A DNA stretch of 64,000 bases from Thereva unica (lineage: Eukaryota; Arthropoda; Insecta; Diptera; Therevidae): the NCBI GenBank assembly GCA_949987705.1, contig CATLJY010000929.1, positions 124,001-188,000 on the forward strand, in the 5' to 3' direction. Shown one piece after another: positions 45,170 through 57,639 of the stretch; within the stretch, counting starts at the first letter, position 1; each line of letters opens with the position of its first letter. The notes under the pieces were generated by a model. That model was given only the letters and a program-made list of their open reading frames with translations, did no database searches and was not told where the DNA came from. Position numbers and translations under genes: made by a program.

Positions 45170-48100
45170 GTGACTAAAAACACAAATCCTATCTCTAAAA
45201 AGAGATTGAACATAAATTAAAATAAAAAGTAAGGGCATCCAACATGTAACCCACCAAACAACATAAAATGTATGCAATCACGTGAGATTAAAAAGATTCC
45301 TTTTAAGGACATCTTTACCAATACTCACGTTAAACACATTAATATTGTTGTTCACGTTAATGAACATGCGATTGACAGGTTCGAATCTGCCGTAATTCGT
45401 ATTAGAAGAGTTGATTTGTAAGAGAGGTGGTCCTCTTAGATTGTAACGACTCACTCTAAACGATGCACGGTGATCTAGAAAACCTGAGTCAACCTTTCCA
45501 TTAAGGAGCTGATGAACAAAAACAACATCGGCCACCTCACGGCGCTTGTGAAGAGAGCTTAAGTTAAGTAACTTAAGCCGAGATTCATAAGATGGAAGAA
45601 CTAATGGGTTTTCCCAAGGAAGATGATTCAGTGCGAATCGAACGAATCTTCGTTGGACCGATTCAATAGTTCTAACATGCACAGAGTAGTGAGGAGACCA
45701 AACCTGGGACGCATATTCGAGTAATGGTCTGACAAGAGAAATATAAAGGTGTTTAGTAATCAAGGGGTTGTTAAATTCTTTGGACCACCTTTTTATAAAA
45801 CCCAGAACTAAACTACCCCTAGAAGAGATATAGTTGATGTGAGTGGAAAAATCCAGCTTACTATCAAATCTAATCCCGAGATCTTTAACAAAGTTTACAC
45901 GAGGGACACCTTCATTAAGAAAGGTGTAGTTAAAAATTATAGGATCACGTCTCATACTAAAAGTCATGACTTCACATTTACTAATATTAAGAACCAGGTT
46001 GTTATAAGTACACCAAGAGTAAAAGGTGTCAAGATCAGCTTGCAAAAGTTTGCAATCCTCAATACTCTTAATGTGACGGTATAACTTGATGTCATCAGCG
46101 TAAATCAATATTCTACAGTGTCTTAGCAAGGAAACAATGTCATCAATTGATAAAATTAAGAGAAGAGGGCCCAGATGACTTCCTTGAGGGACACCGGATG
46201 ATGCTTCAATGGGTACTGATTTGGATCCTCGAAAAAGAACTTGGTAGGTCCGGCCAGCTAAGTAAGACTGGAACCACACCAGAAGTGCTTGCGGAAAGCC
46301 AAGCCTTCTTAATTTGAAAATTATAATAGAATGGGAGAGCTTGTCAAATGCCTTGCTAAAATCAGTGTAAACGCAATCAGTTTGACAACCAGAAACGAAG
46401 CCCTCGACAGCATGAGAAGTGAACTCAAGCAGATTGGTGGTAGTGGAACGACCTGCAAGAAAACCATGTTGATTCGTTGAGACAAGCCTCTTGCAGATCG
46501 GAGCGATCGCAGAATAGATAATTGATTCGAAAAGCTTCGGTATAACAGACAACTTCGCAATTGGTCTATAATTCGATATTTCGTTTTTGCTACCACTTTT
46601 GTGAATAGGAATTATAAACGAATTCTTCCAAAGCGTAGGGAAGCACCCTTTATCCAGGGATTTCTGAAACAGGGTTTTCAGTGGAGACTGGAGAACCTCC
46701 ACACAGGACTTCAGGACAGCAGGTGGAATACCGTCAGGGCCCGAAGTAAAGTCGAAAGGGAGTTCATCAATATGTTTCACGATATCAGCAAGGGTAATTG
46801 AGAGAGGTAAAAAATGAGGCTCTCGGTTAGGGGTAATGTGACGAAAATTATTGTCATTAGGCTGAAAGTCAGAAGGTAAAAAAGATTGATGAAAGAATGA
46901 TGCAAACATGTTGCAAATCGCAAGTGACTCAGAACTAGACCAGTTCGTGTGCTGCATAGTATTAGGGTAGTTATCAACTTTTTTCTTAGAGTTGACAAAT
47001 TTAAAGAAGTTCCTAGGATCAGTAAACACTTTATCACTCATGCTGCTAAGGTGTTCACGATACAGAGTAAAAGAGAGTGAACGAAATCTGTTATAGCAAT
47101 TGATAAATGAATTGCGACTAGGAGAGTCCTTTCTCTTTAAATAGGTTTTCCAAAGTCTATTCTTCTGATTTTTTAAATGCCTGAGTTCATTATTAAACCA
47201 AGGTGGAGAAGAACTGGGCAGTTTTTGGGGCTCATAAGGTACGCAAGAAACGAGGGCCTCGTATAGTACGTTATAAAACAGTGCCACATCGTCATCCAAC
47301 TCATTTGCGGAAAGCAAACTGTTAAAATCGATCGAGGCAAGCTTAGATGACAGCTCCCCAAAGTTAGCCTTTCTAAAGTTAAAGGAATGGGTTACCTCCT
47401 CCGGACAAGGCTTATTCTCTGAATTGAAGCAATAATTAAGCAGAAGCGGAGGATGGTAACTGTCAACAGACGTCATGACTGTTGGACTGAGTTCGACAGT
47501 CATATTGACTGCGTCAGTAAAGAATACAAGATCTAACTGCCTCCCCAAAACGTTAGATACACCGCTCATTTGATTCAAGCCAAGTGAGAATAAGGAATTA
47601 AGAAAACAGGATTCCTTAGAATTCAGGTTGCCTTCAGGAAGGTAGTTATCGTCATCTACATCCGTTACCCACTGAATATTGGGTAAATTAAAGTCTCGCC
47701 AGTGTCCATCATACTCGAGATATGATCAACACCAGAGATGAGAATATCATAGAGATTTTTACCTCAATCGTCAAGAGTGCTTATCATATCTGGTGGGATA
47801 TAGCAGCACAGCAGAAAGAGATTAATTTTAGATAAGGTAATTTTAAGAGCGACAAGCTCAATGTCAAGGTGGATAGATAAACTAGGAAGAGAAATTAGAT
47901 TACAAGACAGATGGCTAGTACAAGCAAGAAGTACGCCACCTCCACGAGCATCCGAGTCAGTGTAACGATCCCTCCGAAACACTTGGTAAGAGGAATCAAA
48001 GAGTTCCGCATTAAGAATACCTTCATGAAGCCAGGTTTCAGTAAATGCTATGACATCGAACCCGCTAGCCATCGATGCCTGAAGGATTTCGTTAGTTTTT

Positions 48101-48417
48101 GACCTAGTCCCTCTTACATTCTGGTAGTAGAGGGAAAGCGTCTTGAGTTTTTTGGCATCTGTATAGTGCTCGGAGTAGAAGCGTTTGCACGATGCGCTTG
48201 AGTACGGGTACGCGGAACAAAAAGCTTGGTAAGGGCACCAGCAGGCCAGAAACCGGGATCTAAAAGAGTCTCGGCAATAACGGGCGGTGCAGACAAAACA
48301 AAAGAAGCAACAGGCTTGGAAGCCTTGCTGACTTTTCTGACGCAGAAATTAACCTTAGATGTCCCAAAACTGAAGACTTCTACAGCTAGTTGTTCGATGA
48401 TTCCCCTATCATTAAAT
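45170..48417 (-). mobile_element. CR1/Jockey-type LINE-H, endonuclease and RT, 5' truncated
   Basis: On the minus strand, 48417-48114 has the end of ORF1 (SFGTSKVNFCVRKVSKASKP, DPGFWPAGALTKLFVPR). ORF2 follows with YYQNVRGTRSK, FDVIAFTETWLHEGI and RRDRYTDSDARGGGVLLACT (apurinic endonuclease), a frameshift near 47700, then one open frame of 766 codons from 47578 to 45278. That holds LPFDFTSGPDGIPPAVLKSC, VYTDFSKAFDKLSHSIIIFK, SSGVPQGSHLGPLLLILSID and LIYADDIKLYRHI, so the polymerase catalytic Asp residues are intact. The long open RT suggests a fairly recent insertion; the frameshift in the endonuclease disables it. Confidence 0.9.
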
Positions 48418-48419
48418 AA

Positions 48420-49604
48420 CCCAAGTAACAAAATTCGTCTCATAAGACTCTACTAGTGTCTTATGAGAGGATATTCGACTTTTTTAAGAGAGTATCACTC
48501 TCATAACTTATTCTTATAGAACACTACAAGTGCTTTATGAGTGCGTTGTGAGAATTAAATGGCACAATTATGAGAGTTATTTTTGTCTTATAAAAATACC
48601 TTAGCTCTCTTTGCAAGGGTAACTATAAGGGCGCTGTAAGAGCTATACTCTCCTTAACAGAACTGTTAGAAAGGGAGCAATATATGGAAAGGCGATGTTG
48701 TTTAGAATAAAATAATTTTTATGAGAGTTATTTGCTCTAAATAACTGTCATAAAAATCTATTCGAAAAATATAACACTTAAGAATTTAATATTTATTATG
48801 TATGATAATAAACTTTAGAATTCGATTTTTAACGAAAATATTAGTCGCAATTTTATTGCGATTGAAACTTTACCGATAATAACAACCATTCTACCTCGAT
48901 AAAAATCAAAGCGCCTTAAAAATAATCAAACTTTAACATATTTTTTGAAATTTTATTTCTTAAGAAAAAAATAAAAGCTTTAGTATCGCTCAATAATTTA
49001 TTTTAAATTGATTTATCATCTGAAAGAAATAACTTTGTATACTTTGCGCATATTCAATTAGGTAAATTAGCTTGATTTGTGGAATTTCGTTTCAGTATAA
49101 AATTCTATATTAAGCGAAAGTATGGCCGCTCGATGGTTTAAGTTTTTTTATAAGAACAAAATTCTGGTTATGAGATGGTAGTCTTTTTGCACTAATAAAA
49201 GTCTTCTTATAAATGTTTTAACATTTTTCGTCTCATAAGAGCATTTATATAAGAAGGGATATACTTGAAGTCTTGTAAGAACTTTCTTATAAGTGTCATA
49301 ACACTCATAAGGACATTTTTTTGACAGTTAAAGCCTTTGAGAGTAAAGCTTTAATAAAAAAGACACAATAAGAATAGAGGTTTTCTTGCACTCAATATAA
49401 GAGTATAAACATTATCTCATTATGAGAATGAAAGGCTTAGTAACTCTAGTAGACTTATTATCTCATAATAATACTACTATGAGTGTTAATTTAATTCTTA
49501 TTACAAGAGCTATATTCTTGAGGGTATCGAAGAGTGTTAAGAGAGTCTTATGAGATAATTTCACAATTTCCAAGAGTTTTTCTCTGGAGAGTTTGTTAGT
49601 TGGG
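48420..49604. mobile_element. repeat Z, copy B, at the junction of two LINEs
   Basis: Inverted relative to copy A at 16633-17733, with ends CCCAAGTAACAAAATTCG and (inverted) CCCAACTAACAAACTC. About 1.19 kb, rich in CTCATAAGA/TCTTATAA. On one side is the ORF1 end of LINE-H, on the other the endonuclease of LINE-I, two different LINEs in the same orientation; no TSD is evident. Confidence 0.8.
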
Positions 49605-49864
49605 AATGCAATACGGCGAGATTGGAATGTGGCCTTGACCGCAATTAAAACACCGCCGCCACGAGACAATCCAGTGGATAAATGGCATCTGTCCTTACGG
49701 TACACCGTATATTTCCTCTCGTCGAAAAATTCAGCCGTAGCAATGCTAGGAGAAAGCCAGGTTTCTGTTAAAACAATAATATCATATTCGCAGCTCAACA
49801 TAGCCAAGTAGATGTCGGAAACTTTGGAGCGCATGCCACGAACATTTTGGTAGTAGCAGGACAA
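49605..49864 (-). pseudogene. LINE-I ORF2 endonuclease start, cut by repeat Z
   Basis: Reads MSCYYQNVRGMRSKVSDIYL, CEYDIIVLTETWLSPSIATA, YRKDRCHLSTGLSRGGGVLI and stops being LINE-like at SRRI, where repeat Z begins. The same endonuclease region of LINE-H (RGTRSK, FTETWLH, GGGVLLA) shows what is missing: the rest of endonuclease and all of RT. Confidence 0.82.
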
Positions 49865-49939
49865 ATTAAGTTTCCCTAACTGTCGCCCAGCACAGGCACC
49901 TTTGCCTCGTTTTTTTGAAGACTCCTAAATGGACGCACG

Positions 49940-50807
49940 TGCACACCTTCAGGCCAATTCTCCGATTTTAATGAATTTTCCATTAAATAATCAGGGATTC
50001 CAATTTTAAAGTTGACAAATTTGACAAATTCTTGATCAACCGGTGGCACAATACCAGGTTTACATCAAGTCCAAGTTTTTTTGCAACATATTTTTGTATA
50101 GATTCAGCAGAAGTATCAACAGAAAATCGGGAAACATGCAACCATTTATTGTTTCTAACAACATTGACCTCAAAATCAATGGCGTTAGTATCGTTCCCAA
50201 TAACATTTCTCACTTTACGGTTCTTCTTATGACGAACAGTAGTCCATGAATCAGTAGTATTGACTACTTCAGTTTCCGATGCTGCAGCAGCTGATGATGG
50301 AGGCAATCCTCCTTTACTAGGCCAGTGACCCCCAGTGATTGATTTTGCCGGCTTGGGAGCAATTGTTCTGAAATCGCACTCAGCAAGGTCAACGACTGCA
50401 ACTGAATTTATCGAGCTGGTGGAAGCAGTATGAACCAAGTTTGTAGACTTTGAAGCAATGTGAAAGCTAGAAGGTGGAGGATGCTCACAACTAGCAGACG
50501 GCGCATCATTAAAACATTTTTTCATATTACGAACCTCATCCTTCAAATCCTTGACGTCCTTAAGAAGCGTACAGAGCATAGAAGCCATTCCGTTGCTGGG
50601 AAATGAATTTACACAAGAAGTACAATTCCAAGACAAATTTTTATTAGCTTTTAGAACGTTGATAATATTATCGGTAATACCGGCACACCGTTTATGAAAT
50701 TTCCGATCACATATGTAACAGGCATGAGTACCGTCCGGGAATAACTGATTCCCACATTTAAAACAACTTTCGTTAGTAGAACTCATTTCGATAACGCAAA
50801 AGCACAT
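49940..50807 (-). pseudogene. LINE-I ORF1 with PHD-type zinc finger
   Basis: Two in-frame starts exist (50807 and 50786); MSSTNESCFK at 50786 puts the first zinc ligand eight residues in. A C4HC3 PHD-like finger follows: CFKCGNQLFPDGTHACYICD, RKFHKRC, WNCTSC. Then come a short coiled coil (LLKDVKDLKDEVRNMKKCF), a Ser-rich linker, and a C-terminal NKWLHVSRFSVDTSAESIQK domain. ORF1 proteins of CR1-group LINEs often carry PHD fingers and bind the element RNA. A frameshift near 50060 moves the ending (VKFVNFKIGIPDYLMENSLK) into another frame. Confidence 0.8.
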
Positions 50808-50830
50808 CCGAACTCAAAGAGACTGTCAAT

Positions 50831-51495
50831 GAGACTACTACTATTACTACGTTTACATGATGAGTTAAATAGTTGAGTTGAGATTGAGTTTTCGACTCTA
50901 GATTGAGTATTCGTCACAACTCACCCAAATCACACACAAAATACAGAGATAGTGCTGTCAACTAAATTCAACTACTCAACTACTGAGCTCGCGCCTATAT
51001 GCATAATTTCACTCAACCAAGGTAGCAGAGCGGAGTCGAGTTCAGTCGACCCTAACTCAACTAGAGTCCCGTCTACATGTAGTTGGACTAGGGCATCCAG
51101 TGCACAAATAGAACACCTGTTTTCTAATTGGGGATATATTCATAGTCCTATTTAGGCCTGCAGCGCATCCCATTTTTTCGCTCGAAGTGATGGAAATGAG
51201 ATAACCGGTTGAGACTAATTGCAATCGATAGAGGATGGAAAAATGCATCTACAGTTGATTTTGGCCGAAGTTTGGACATGGCCAACATATAAAAAAATCA
51301 TGAAAATGCCTTTTTTTCGTAAGTGCGGTTTGAACGAAATTTTCACTTTATCTCGCCATATCTCAGTTGATATTGCAGATATCAATTTCAAATTTTAACA
51401 TAGTTTAGTTTGACTAATTCCCTACTTCTTTCATTTCTAGAGCACTTTTTGGGGATTCGCTGCAGGCCTAATTAGGAACAGACTATCTTTTTAGC
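50831..51495. other. possible LINE-I 5' UTR, then unannotated
   Basis: Contains many AACTCA/TGAGTT motifs on both strands around 50860-51065. They could be remains of an inverted-repeat element, but I could not define ends. The rest is unremarkable. Confidence 0.35.
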
Positions 51496-51496
51496 T

Positions 51497-53245
51497 CAGT
51501 GCAATTAGTCGAAAAAAGGGCATGAAATTGCATTTCATGATGGTCAAATTTTTTTTTTTTTGAATTTGTTGGGATACATCTGACAATGTTAAAACCAAGT
51601 TTGTGGGGTCGCAGTGTGATGGGAAAAGCCGCCATCTTGAAAAAGAGGTAGAGGTCGTTTATACCAAATAACTCTGTTGTGTGCAATGATAGCTGAAAAT
51701 CATCAATACAAAGTCATTACAGAATAAAATTATCTACGAAATGAGACCTTAACGAGGTCTGTAAGTTAATTTGGCTCAAAGTTATGGCCGCTCAAAGTTC
51801 GAACTTGTTCGGGCGGTTGAGGTTGAACGCAGTTTTTTGCGATTAACTCGTAGGTTATTAATTTGGGTGGGTTAATGCTGATTACCAAACTTATAGTGCT
51901 AGTGATTACCTTTAGAATAAGCCCTTAGTCATCGTTCTCGCTTGTATAGTTTGCGAGTAATCCAACGCCAAAGTTCGTACTGCACGTGCCTGAAATAACT
52001 GATATCTCCATTTTGTTTGAATATCTCCTTAACGGTTGCTCATATGATAACGTAGTAAACAGCAGAAATACGGGTATTAAAATATCTTTCAAATGGGCTA
52101 TTGACCGAAACTCTATGTCGCTTAATGTCCGCGAAATAACGGGTGAAAAGTCAACAGCGAAGGAATTAGAATTTTATGTAACGCCCTGAATTATCTATAT
52201 TTTGGGTTATTTAACAACTTTGGAAAATTATAATAATGGGAAATAGCAGCTAAGAATCATCATTTTCGAGGTTCTAAAAGTAAAGAGGATGAGACTGCCC
52301 CAGATGCGGAAAATAACAAAATGTGAAATGTAAGGTAAAACTTTCTGACGAGACTGTCTTTGGAATCCCGGAAACATAACGTGTGCAAAGAGACTTAAGT
52401 GAAGGTCAAGTGAAAGCTGTTTAAGAAAAGGTGGTGCAATCATTTTTAAGAGGAGCAGTGCAAGAAAAGACAAAGAAAGTGGGGAATTACTAAGAAGTGT
52501 CTCGACCGTCAACATGAGGATGAAGGTATTCTCCCACAAAAAAAGTACCCACAGTATTGTTTATATTAAAGATTTATCGAAATAAAAAATATATGATATA
52601 TTGAAAGGGAGTGCTTTAGTTTTCGCGAAAATGATGATTCTTAGCTACTATTTCCCATTATTATAATTTTCCAAATAGTTAAATAACCCAAAATATAGAT
52701 AATTCAGGGGGTTACATAAAATTCTAATTCATCCGACATGCGAAACTGGCTGGAAGCGAGTTATTCGTCGAGAAGTGTCACAACCTTCGCTGTTGACTTT
52801 TCACCCGTTATCTCGTGGACATGAAGTGACATAGAGTTTCGGTCAATAGCCCATTTGAAAGATATTTTAATACCCGTATTTCTGCTGTTTACTACGTTAT
52901 CATATGAGCAACCATTAAGGAGATATTCAAACAAAATGGAGATATGTATCAGTTATTTCAGGCAAGTGAAGTACGAACTTTGGCGTTGGATTACTCGCAA
53001 ACTATACAAGCGAGAACGATGACTAAGGGCTTATTCTAAAGGTAATCACTAGCTATCATTGCACACAACCGAGTTATTTGGTATAAACGACCTCTACCTC
53101 TTTTTCAAGATGGCGGCTTTTCCCATTACACTGCGACCCCACAAACTTGGTTTTAACATTGTCAGATGTACCCCAATAAATTCCAAAAAAAAAATTTTGA
53201 CCATCATGAAATGCAATTTGATTTACTAATTGCACTGGACTATTT
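51497..53245. repeat. large foldback: 620-bp right arm, 770-bp left arm, 357-bp spacer
   Basis: The left arm 51497-52268 and the right arm 52626-53245 are inverted copies: CAGTGCAATTAG at the outer ends, GCATTTCATGATGGTCAAA, AAGCCGCCATCTTGAAAAAG, ATCGTTCTCGCTTGTATAGT and AGCTAAGAATCATCATTTTC at the inner ends. The left arm has about 195 bp (51703-51898) missing from the right arm. The spacer (52269-52625) has no recognised gene. The arms are too long for an ordinary MITE. Confidence 0.85.
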
Positions 53246-53261
53246 GAAAAGTCAAAAAAAT

Positions 53262-53459
53262 TAATATATTTGTATTTTAATTTGAAAACAGGAGAAAATT
53301 TGAATTTAGAAGATATCGCTCGAGAAGAGGACGAAAAATAATTTTCCATTTTTCAATCAAGACTTTATATCATACATTTCGTTCACGTAGTCTACATCAT
53401 TGTATATGCGTAGAAAATTGATGTAGATTACATCACATAGTCTACATGCACAGCACAAT
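53262..53459. other. short unannotated spacer
   Basis: AT-rich sequence with an imperfect repeat of GTAGTCTACAT/TAGTCTACATG near 53388 and 53438. No gene. Confidence 0.4.
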
Positions 53460-54260
53460 AATGGTGTTGACAAGTTTGTCTTAAAATCAGCTTGATATTC
53501 CCCTATAAGGCTTAAGGCTAGAAGTTCAAATTTTTGTGACACACTAATTGTGAAAGTTTTGTAACTGGTGCGATGGCTCTACTGAAACCTTATCTTGAGG
53601 AATTACAAATTTCTGTCAGTGGATCTTCGTTTACTATCTGGGTCTGGATTAAATGAGTTCAAAAATATTTTCTTCACCTTTCTTTTGTCCTAGAAGTGTC
53701 TGCTAATAGATTCTTAACTATGGCAGATGTCCGTTCTTGGCTGAAACTTATTGCTGATTTGGCATGTTTCTTTGTACCATGGTCTAATTTTACCTTCATT
53801 GAAGTTTTACTGTATTTAGAACACCCTCTCGGTCTCCCGGCTTTATTTCTTCAATCCTTTTTCTTCTTTCAATGGCGCTACAGCTCAACGAGAGCCTTAG
53901 CCAAGTGTAGTCTTTTACTCCACTCTTCTCGATTTCTGACTGAAGTTTTTCAGATCAATATGTGGCCTGTCTGTAATGTCTCCGCATCTGCTACAACCGC
54001 ATTCTCCCCTAATATTCGTACGGGTCTTCTCCTTCGATGATGCCAGTAAAAAGCTTCTTTGCTGTCTTCTATTGAGTCTTATGAACGTCTCAAGTCTATT
54101 TCGTCATAGATTTGTTTAACTCGTTGTTATATCTGATCCTTGATGTCCCTTCCTCACAAATTGGCCTATTTTATTTGTGCAATTGCGAATATACAATTCT
54201 GGGTGAACCAATCAGTTCTATTCTCTCTGGGGTCGTGCCCAGTGTCGCTTCTGCTCCCGC
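53460..54260 (-). pseudogene. LINE-C copy 4, badly decayed
   Basis: Minus-strand pieces correspond to LINE-C RT: SLIGEYQADFKTNLST near 53490-53540, a deletion, then text matching the ILNENAETEAF region (about 53600-53690) and the DIDGN/FQPRTDI region (about 53700-53740). From 53875 a piece similar to the 3' end (CAATGGCGCTACAGCTCAAC) starts. Internal deletions and many stops. Confidence 0.65.
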
Positions 54261-54499
54261 CTTTATACTGCTTTTAATTTTTACCATTTGTCGATAATGT
54301 TGACCTGTTATCATACGCCTTCTCTCAAGCTTCTCATTTTTTTCGCTTTAGTTTATTTTTTTTTTTAAAAACACCTTTATTGGTATGGTTACTACAATTT
54401 TAATTACTATTAATTTATTAGTATAGTTAACAATAGTACTTAAATTAAGCATGTCTTAAAGTAAGCATACACTTGTATGGGATTTCTGTACCAGTGTCC

Positions 54500-57148
54500 A
54501 GTTCCCTATGTGTGTAGTATGTAGTATTCATCAATTATGCATCAGTTCGTGAGGTTTTACTCTTTTGAGTCGTCTTATTTCGTTGGTGGTATCCAATAAT
54601 TGTATAGCCTCAGCGTTGGTGTGGGCCAGAAGTCTCTTCTCGTGTTTAATGGCATATTCGCGGATGACCTCCTCTATCCATTTTATATCCAAATTATCAT
54701 GTATTTCTTTATTCGAAGAAATTTGTTTTGGCTGCGTTGAATTACGTCTCGATTAGATTTATGAGTTCAACCCCAGAGCTGCACACCATACATCCATATC
54801 GGCTTGAACATAGACTGGTATATTAGTCTTTTGCAATACAGGTTCATTTTGGAGTGATGTCCAATTAGCTAGTACATTTGACGCTGTTTTAATTGAATCT
54901 GTTCAGTTTTTTGGCTCACGTGATGTTTCCAGTTCAGTCTTGAGTCTAAATGTAGACCAAGATATTTTGCAGATTCTGCCTGGGGTACTTGCACCCCATT
55001 CGGTACGTGTGTAAGGTGTTGTTTTTGCGACGCAGCGTAAATGTCACATGGACTGATTTAACCTCATTAAGCTTGATTTTCCAATCTGTTGTCCATTTGC
55101 TAACATGATTCAAGGCTCGTTGGAGTTTTTCCACCGTTTTTGGTTGGGATACGTCTGTTGACATAATTACAGTATCATCAGCGAATGTTCCGATAAATGT
55201 GTTATCTGTTGTTGGAGTATCCGCAGTATAAAGCAGGTATAGGAAGGGTCCCAATACGCTTCCCTGCGGAACTCCCACTAATATCGGACAAAAGTCAGAA
55301 TATGCTTCTTCATGGATGACCCTGAACTTGCGATTAAAAAGGTATGACTCAAGCAGTTGGCAGTAATTTTGCGGTAGGAGTTTGCTCATCTTGTATATCA
55401 ATCCTTCGTGCCAAACCCTGTCAATTGAGCAACATCCAGAAATACGGCAGGGCAATATTTCTTTTCTTCTAACGCTTGCTCGATGACAGCAGTGATTCGA
55501 TGGATTTGATCTATTGTGGAATATTTATTCCTGAAGCCAAATTGAAAATCAGGAATGTTTACTAACGGTTTCAGACGTTTTAGTAACAATTTTTCAAACA
55601 ATTTAGAAATGATGGGATGCAATGAAATTGGTCTATATGATGTTACTTCTTCATCAGGTTTGTCTGGTTTCTTCAGCATGATTGTAAAAAAGTTGGGCAC
55701 ATATTTTAAGCGTATGCAGGCATTAAATAAGTATGTGATCATGATGATTGTTTTTCGTGGAAGTTCCTTGAATAGACCGGGTGATATTCCATCGATTCCT
55801 GCTGCTTTTTTTGGATTAAGATTTCTGTCGATCACTTCGGCAACCTCCATTGGCGTGAACCTTTTAAAAACTTGATTTGGTTGATAAGTAGGTCTTATGT
55901 CAATATTGGATTGTATGTTATGAGGTTGGAACACTGTTGCAAGGTGTAGGGCAAAGAGTTCAGCTTTTTTATTGTCTTGTCGAATCCATCTGCCTTGAGC
56001 ATTTCTTAGCGGTGGTATTCGAGTTACGGGTCGTTTAAATTTTCTTGTTGCTTTCGACAATGAGTAGTCTTTATCCATTTCTGGACTCAGTCCGCTCAGG
56101 TAGTTGTCAAAGCATTCCTGTTTGTAATTTTTAATTAGTTTATTGACATAATTACTTACTCTATTGAACGCTGTTTTATCAGCAGGATTTCTGGTAAGAT
56201 GCCATATTCTCCTTGCCTTTCTTCTTTGCTTGATTTGTTCTCTGATTTCGGCCGGGTATTTGATTTCACACTCTTCTTTGTCTTCTAATTCAGAAGTTGC
56301 TATGCTGGCTGCCATTCGAATGTGTTCAATGAAGTTATTTGTTTGTTGTTCCAATTCCTCATTTCTTTTAAGCCTCACTTTTAAGTTGACCAGCTTTTCC
56401 AAAGTTTCTCTGAAGAGATCCCAATCTGTATACTTATTTGTGAGATTCTGCTTTTTCTTTTTCTTGATGATTGTCGCGCTTATTGACAGCAGAACGGGTG
56501 TATGATCAGATGTTAAGTCATGAATCCCTTCTGCTTGAGTATAGCTGGAAGAAATACCTTTTATGATGAAGAAATCAAGAAGATCTGGAATCTTTGCTGC
56601 ATCCGTTGGCCAATACGTTGGTCCTCGTGAAGACAGATAATCACACTTGTTTTCGTTAATAGCACTTAGAAGTTCACTTCCTTTTCCGGGTGGAGTTAGT
56701 CTGGAACCCCATGCCGTATGCTTTATATTGTAGTCTCCGCCAATAATGAATCTTGGACCAAGTTTATTAAAGACGTTGGTAAATTGAGATTTCGTTGGGG
56801 TATCTCGTGGAGGACAGTATGCTGCCGCAGTATTTAGATCTGCACCATTATATTTAATTGAAATAACCGTCGCTTGAATGTATTTTCACGAATGTTTTCT
56901 TGTTGGTAATGTTTGATATTATTTTTAATTAGTACAGCTGATGCACCCCTAGCTCTTCCACTTGGATGGGTTGTCCAATAGGAATCGAATCCATTTATTT
57001 TGATATAACTTTTGTCAGAGAAGTGCGTTTCATAAATCAATGCAATATCTATGTTGTTTGTATGGAAAATATTTCCAGTTCCTGGGCTCTTTGGTTGAGC
57101 CCATTTGCGTTCCATGTATGTAACTATACGTAGGAACGAGTTAGTCAT
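54500..57148 (-). pseudogene. Jockey ORF2: endonuclease and reverse transcriptase, few frameshifts
   Basis: It starts MTNSFLRIVT at 57148. The endonuclease shows TNNIDIALIYETHFSDKSYI, GGDYNIKHTAWGSRL and TSDHTPVLLSIS (catalytic His). After a frameshift near 56870 one frame stays open to about 55410: KAAGIDGISPGLFKELPRKT, PISLHPIISKLFEKLLLKRL, FQFGFRNKYSTIDQIHRITA and FLDVAQ. A small deletion near 55420 precedes DRVWHEGLIYK, then VGVPQGSVLGPFLYLLYTAD and GTFADDTVIM (FADD box). Another shift near 55010 precedes LGLHLDSRLNWKHHV and a C-terminus with two stops. These features are those of the Jockey clade. Confidence 0.9.
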
Positions 57149-57227
57149 TTTTGTTTTTTCTGTCTTTTTTTGCTTGGCGGTTTGGAATTGATTTCCAAAT
57201 TATCCACTTTTTCTGCTAACTGACTAA

Positions 57228-57636
57228 GGATGAGTTGCACCAACTAACTTTAACCGTAACAAAAGCTAAATCGGTTGTCAAATCTCCGGTTAGACAAAAC
57301 GGGAGTTGCACCGTTTAACAATTATTAACATGACGTAAATTTTAACGTTAACTTTAACCAGGCAAATTTGCCCGGTTAATATTATTGTTATTGTTAACTT
57401 ATGACAGTTGTGTTGTCATAGATCCAGACAGGGGTGCCATTTTCAATAAATTCACAAACTGTGAAACTTATAAATACACAAAAATGTAAATTTAAATCAA
57501 AGTAGCCGTTAACGATAACTTTAACAAACGGTTGGGTGGTGCAACTCATTTTTACAAACTGGAACTTTACCAACTTTGTTATTGTTAAAGTTAATTTTAA
57601 CAATAACTTTAATCAATGATTTGGTGCAACTCACCC
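57228..57636. mobile_element. MITE inside the Jockey LINE, TAA TSD
   Basis: The left end GGATGAGTTGCACCAA and the inverted right end GGGTGAGTTGCACCAA are flanked by TAA (57225-57227 and 57637-57639). It is 409 bp. The interior repeats variants of GTTAACTTTAAC. The 3-bp TAA duplication fits PIF/Harbinger-type mobilisation. Confidence 0.88.
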
Positions 57637-57639
57637 TAA

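Noticed and set aside
47911..48102. Plus-strand frames across the LINE-H and LINE-F intervals
   Set aside because: They are antisense shadows of the minus-strand endonuclease and reverse-transcriptase coding regions.
50831..51165. MITE with AACTCA-rich ends
   Set aside because: Motifs recur on both strands but no consistent TIR pair or TSD could be fixed.
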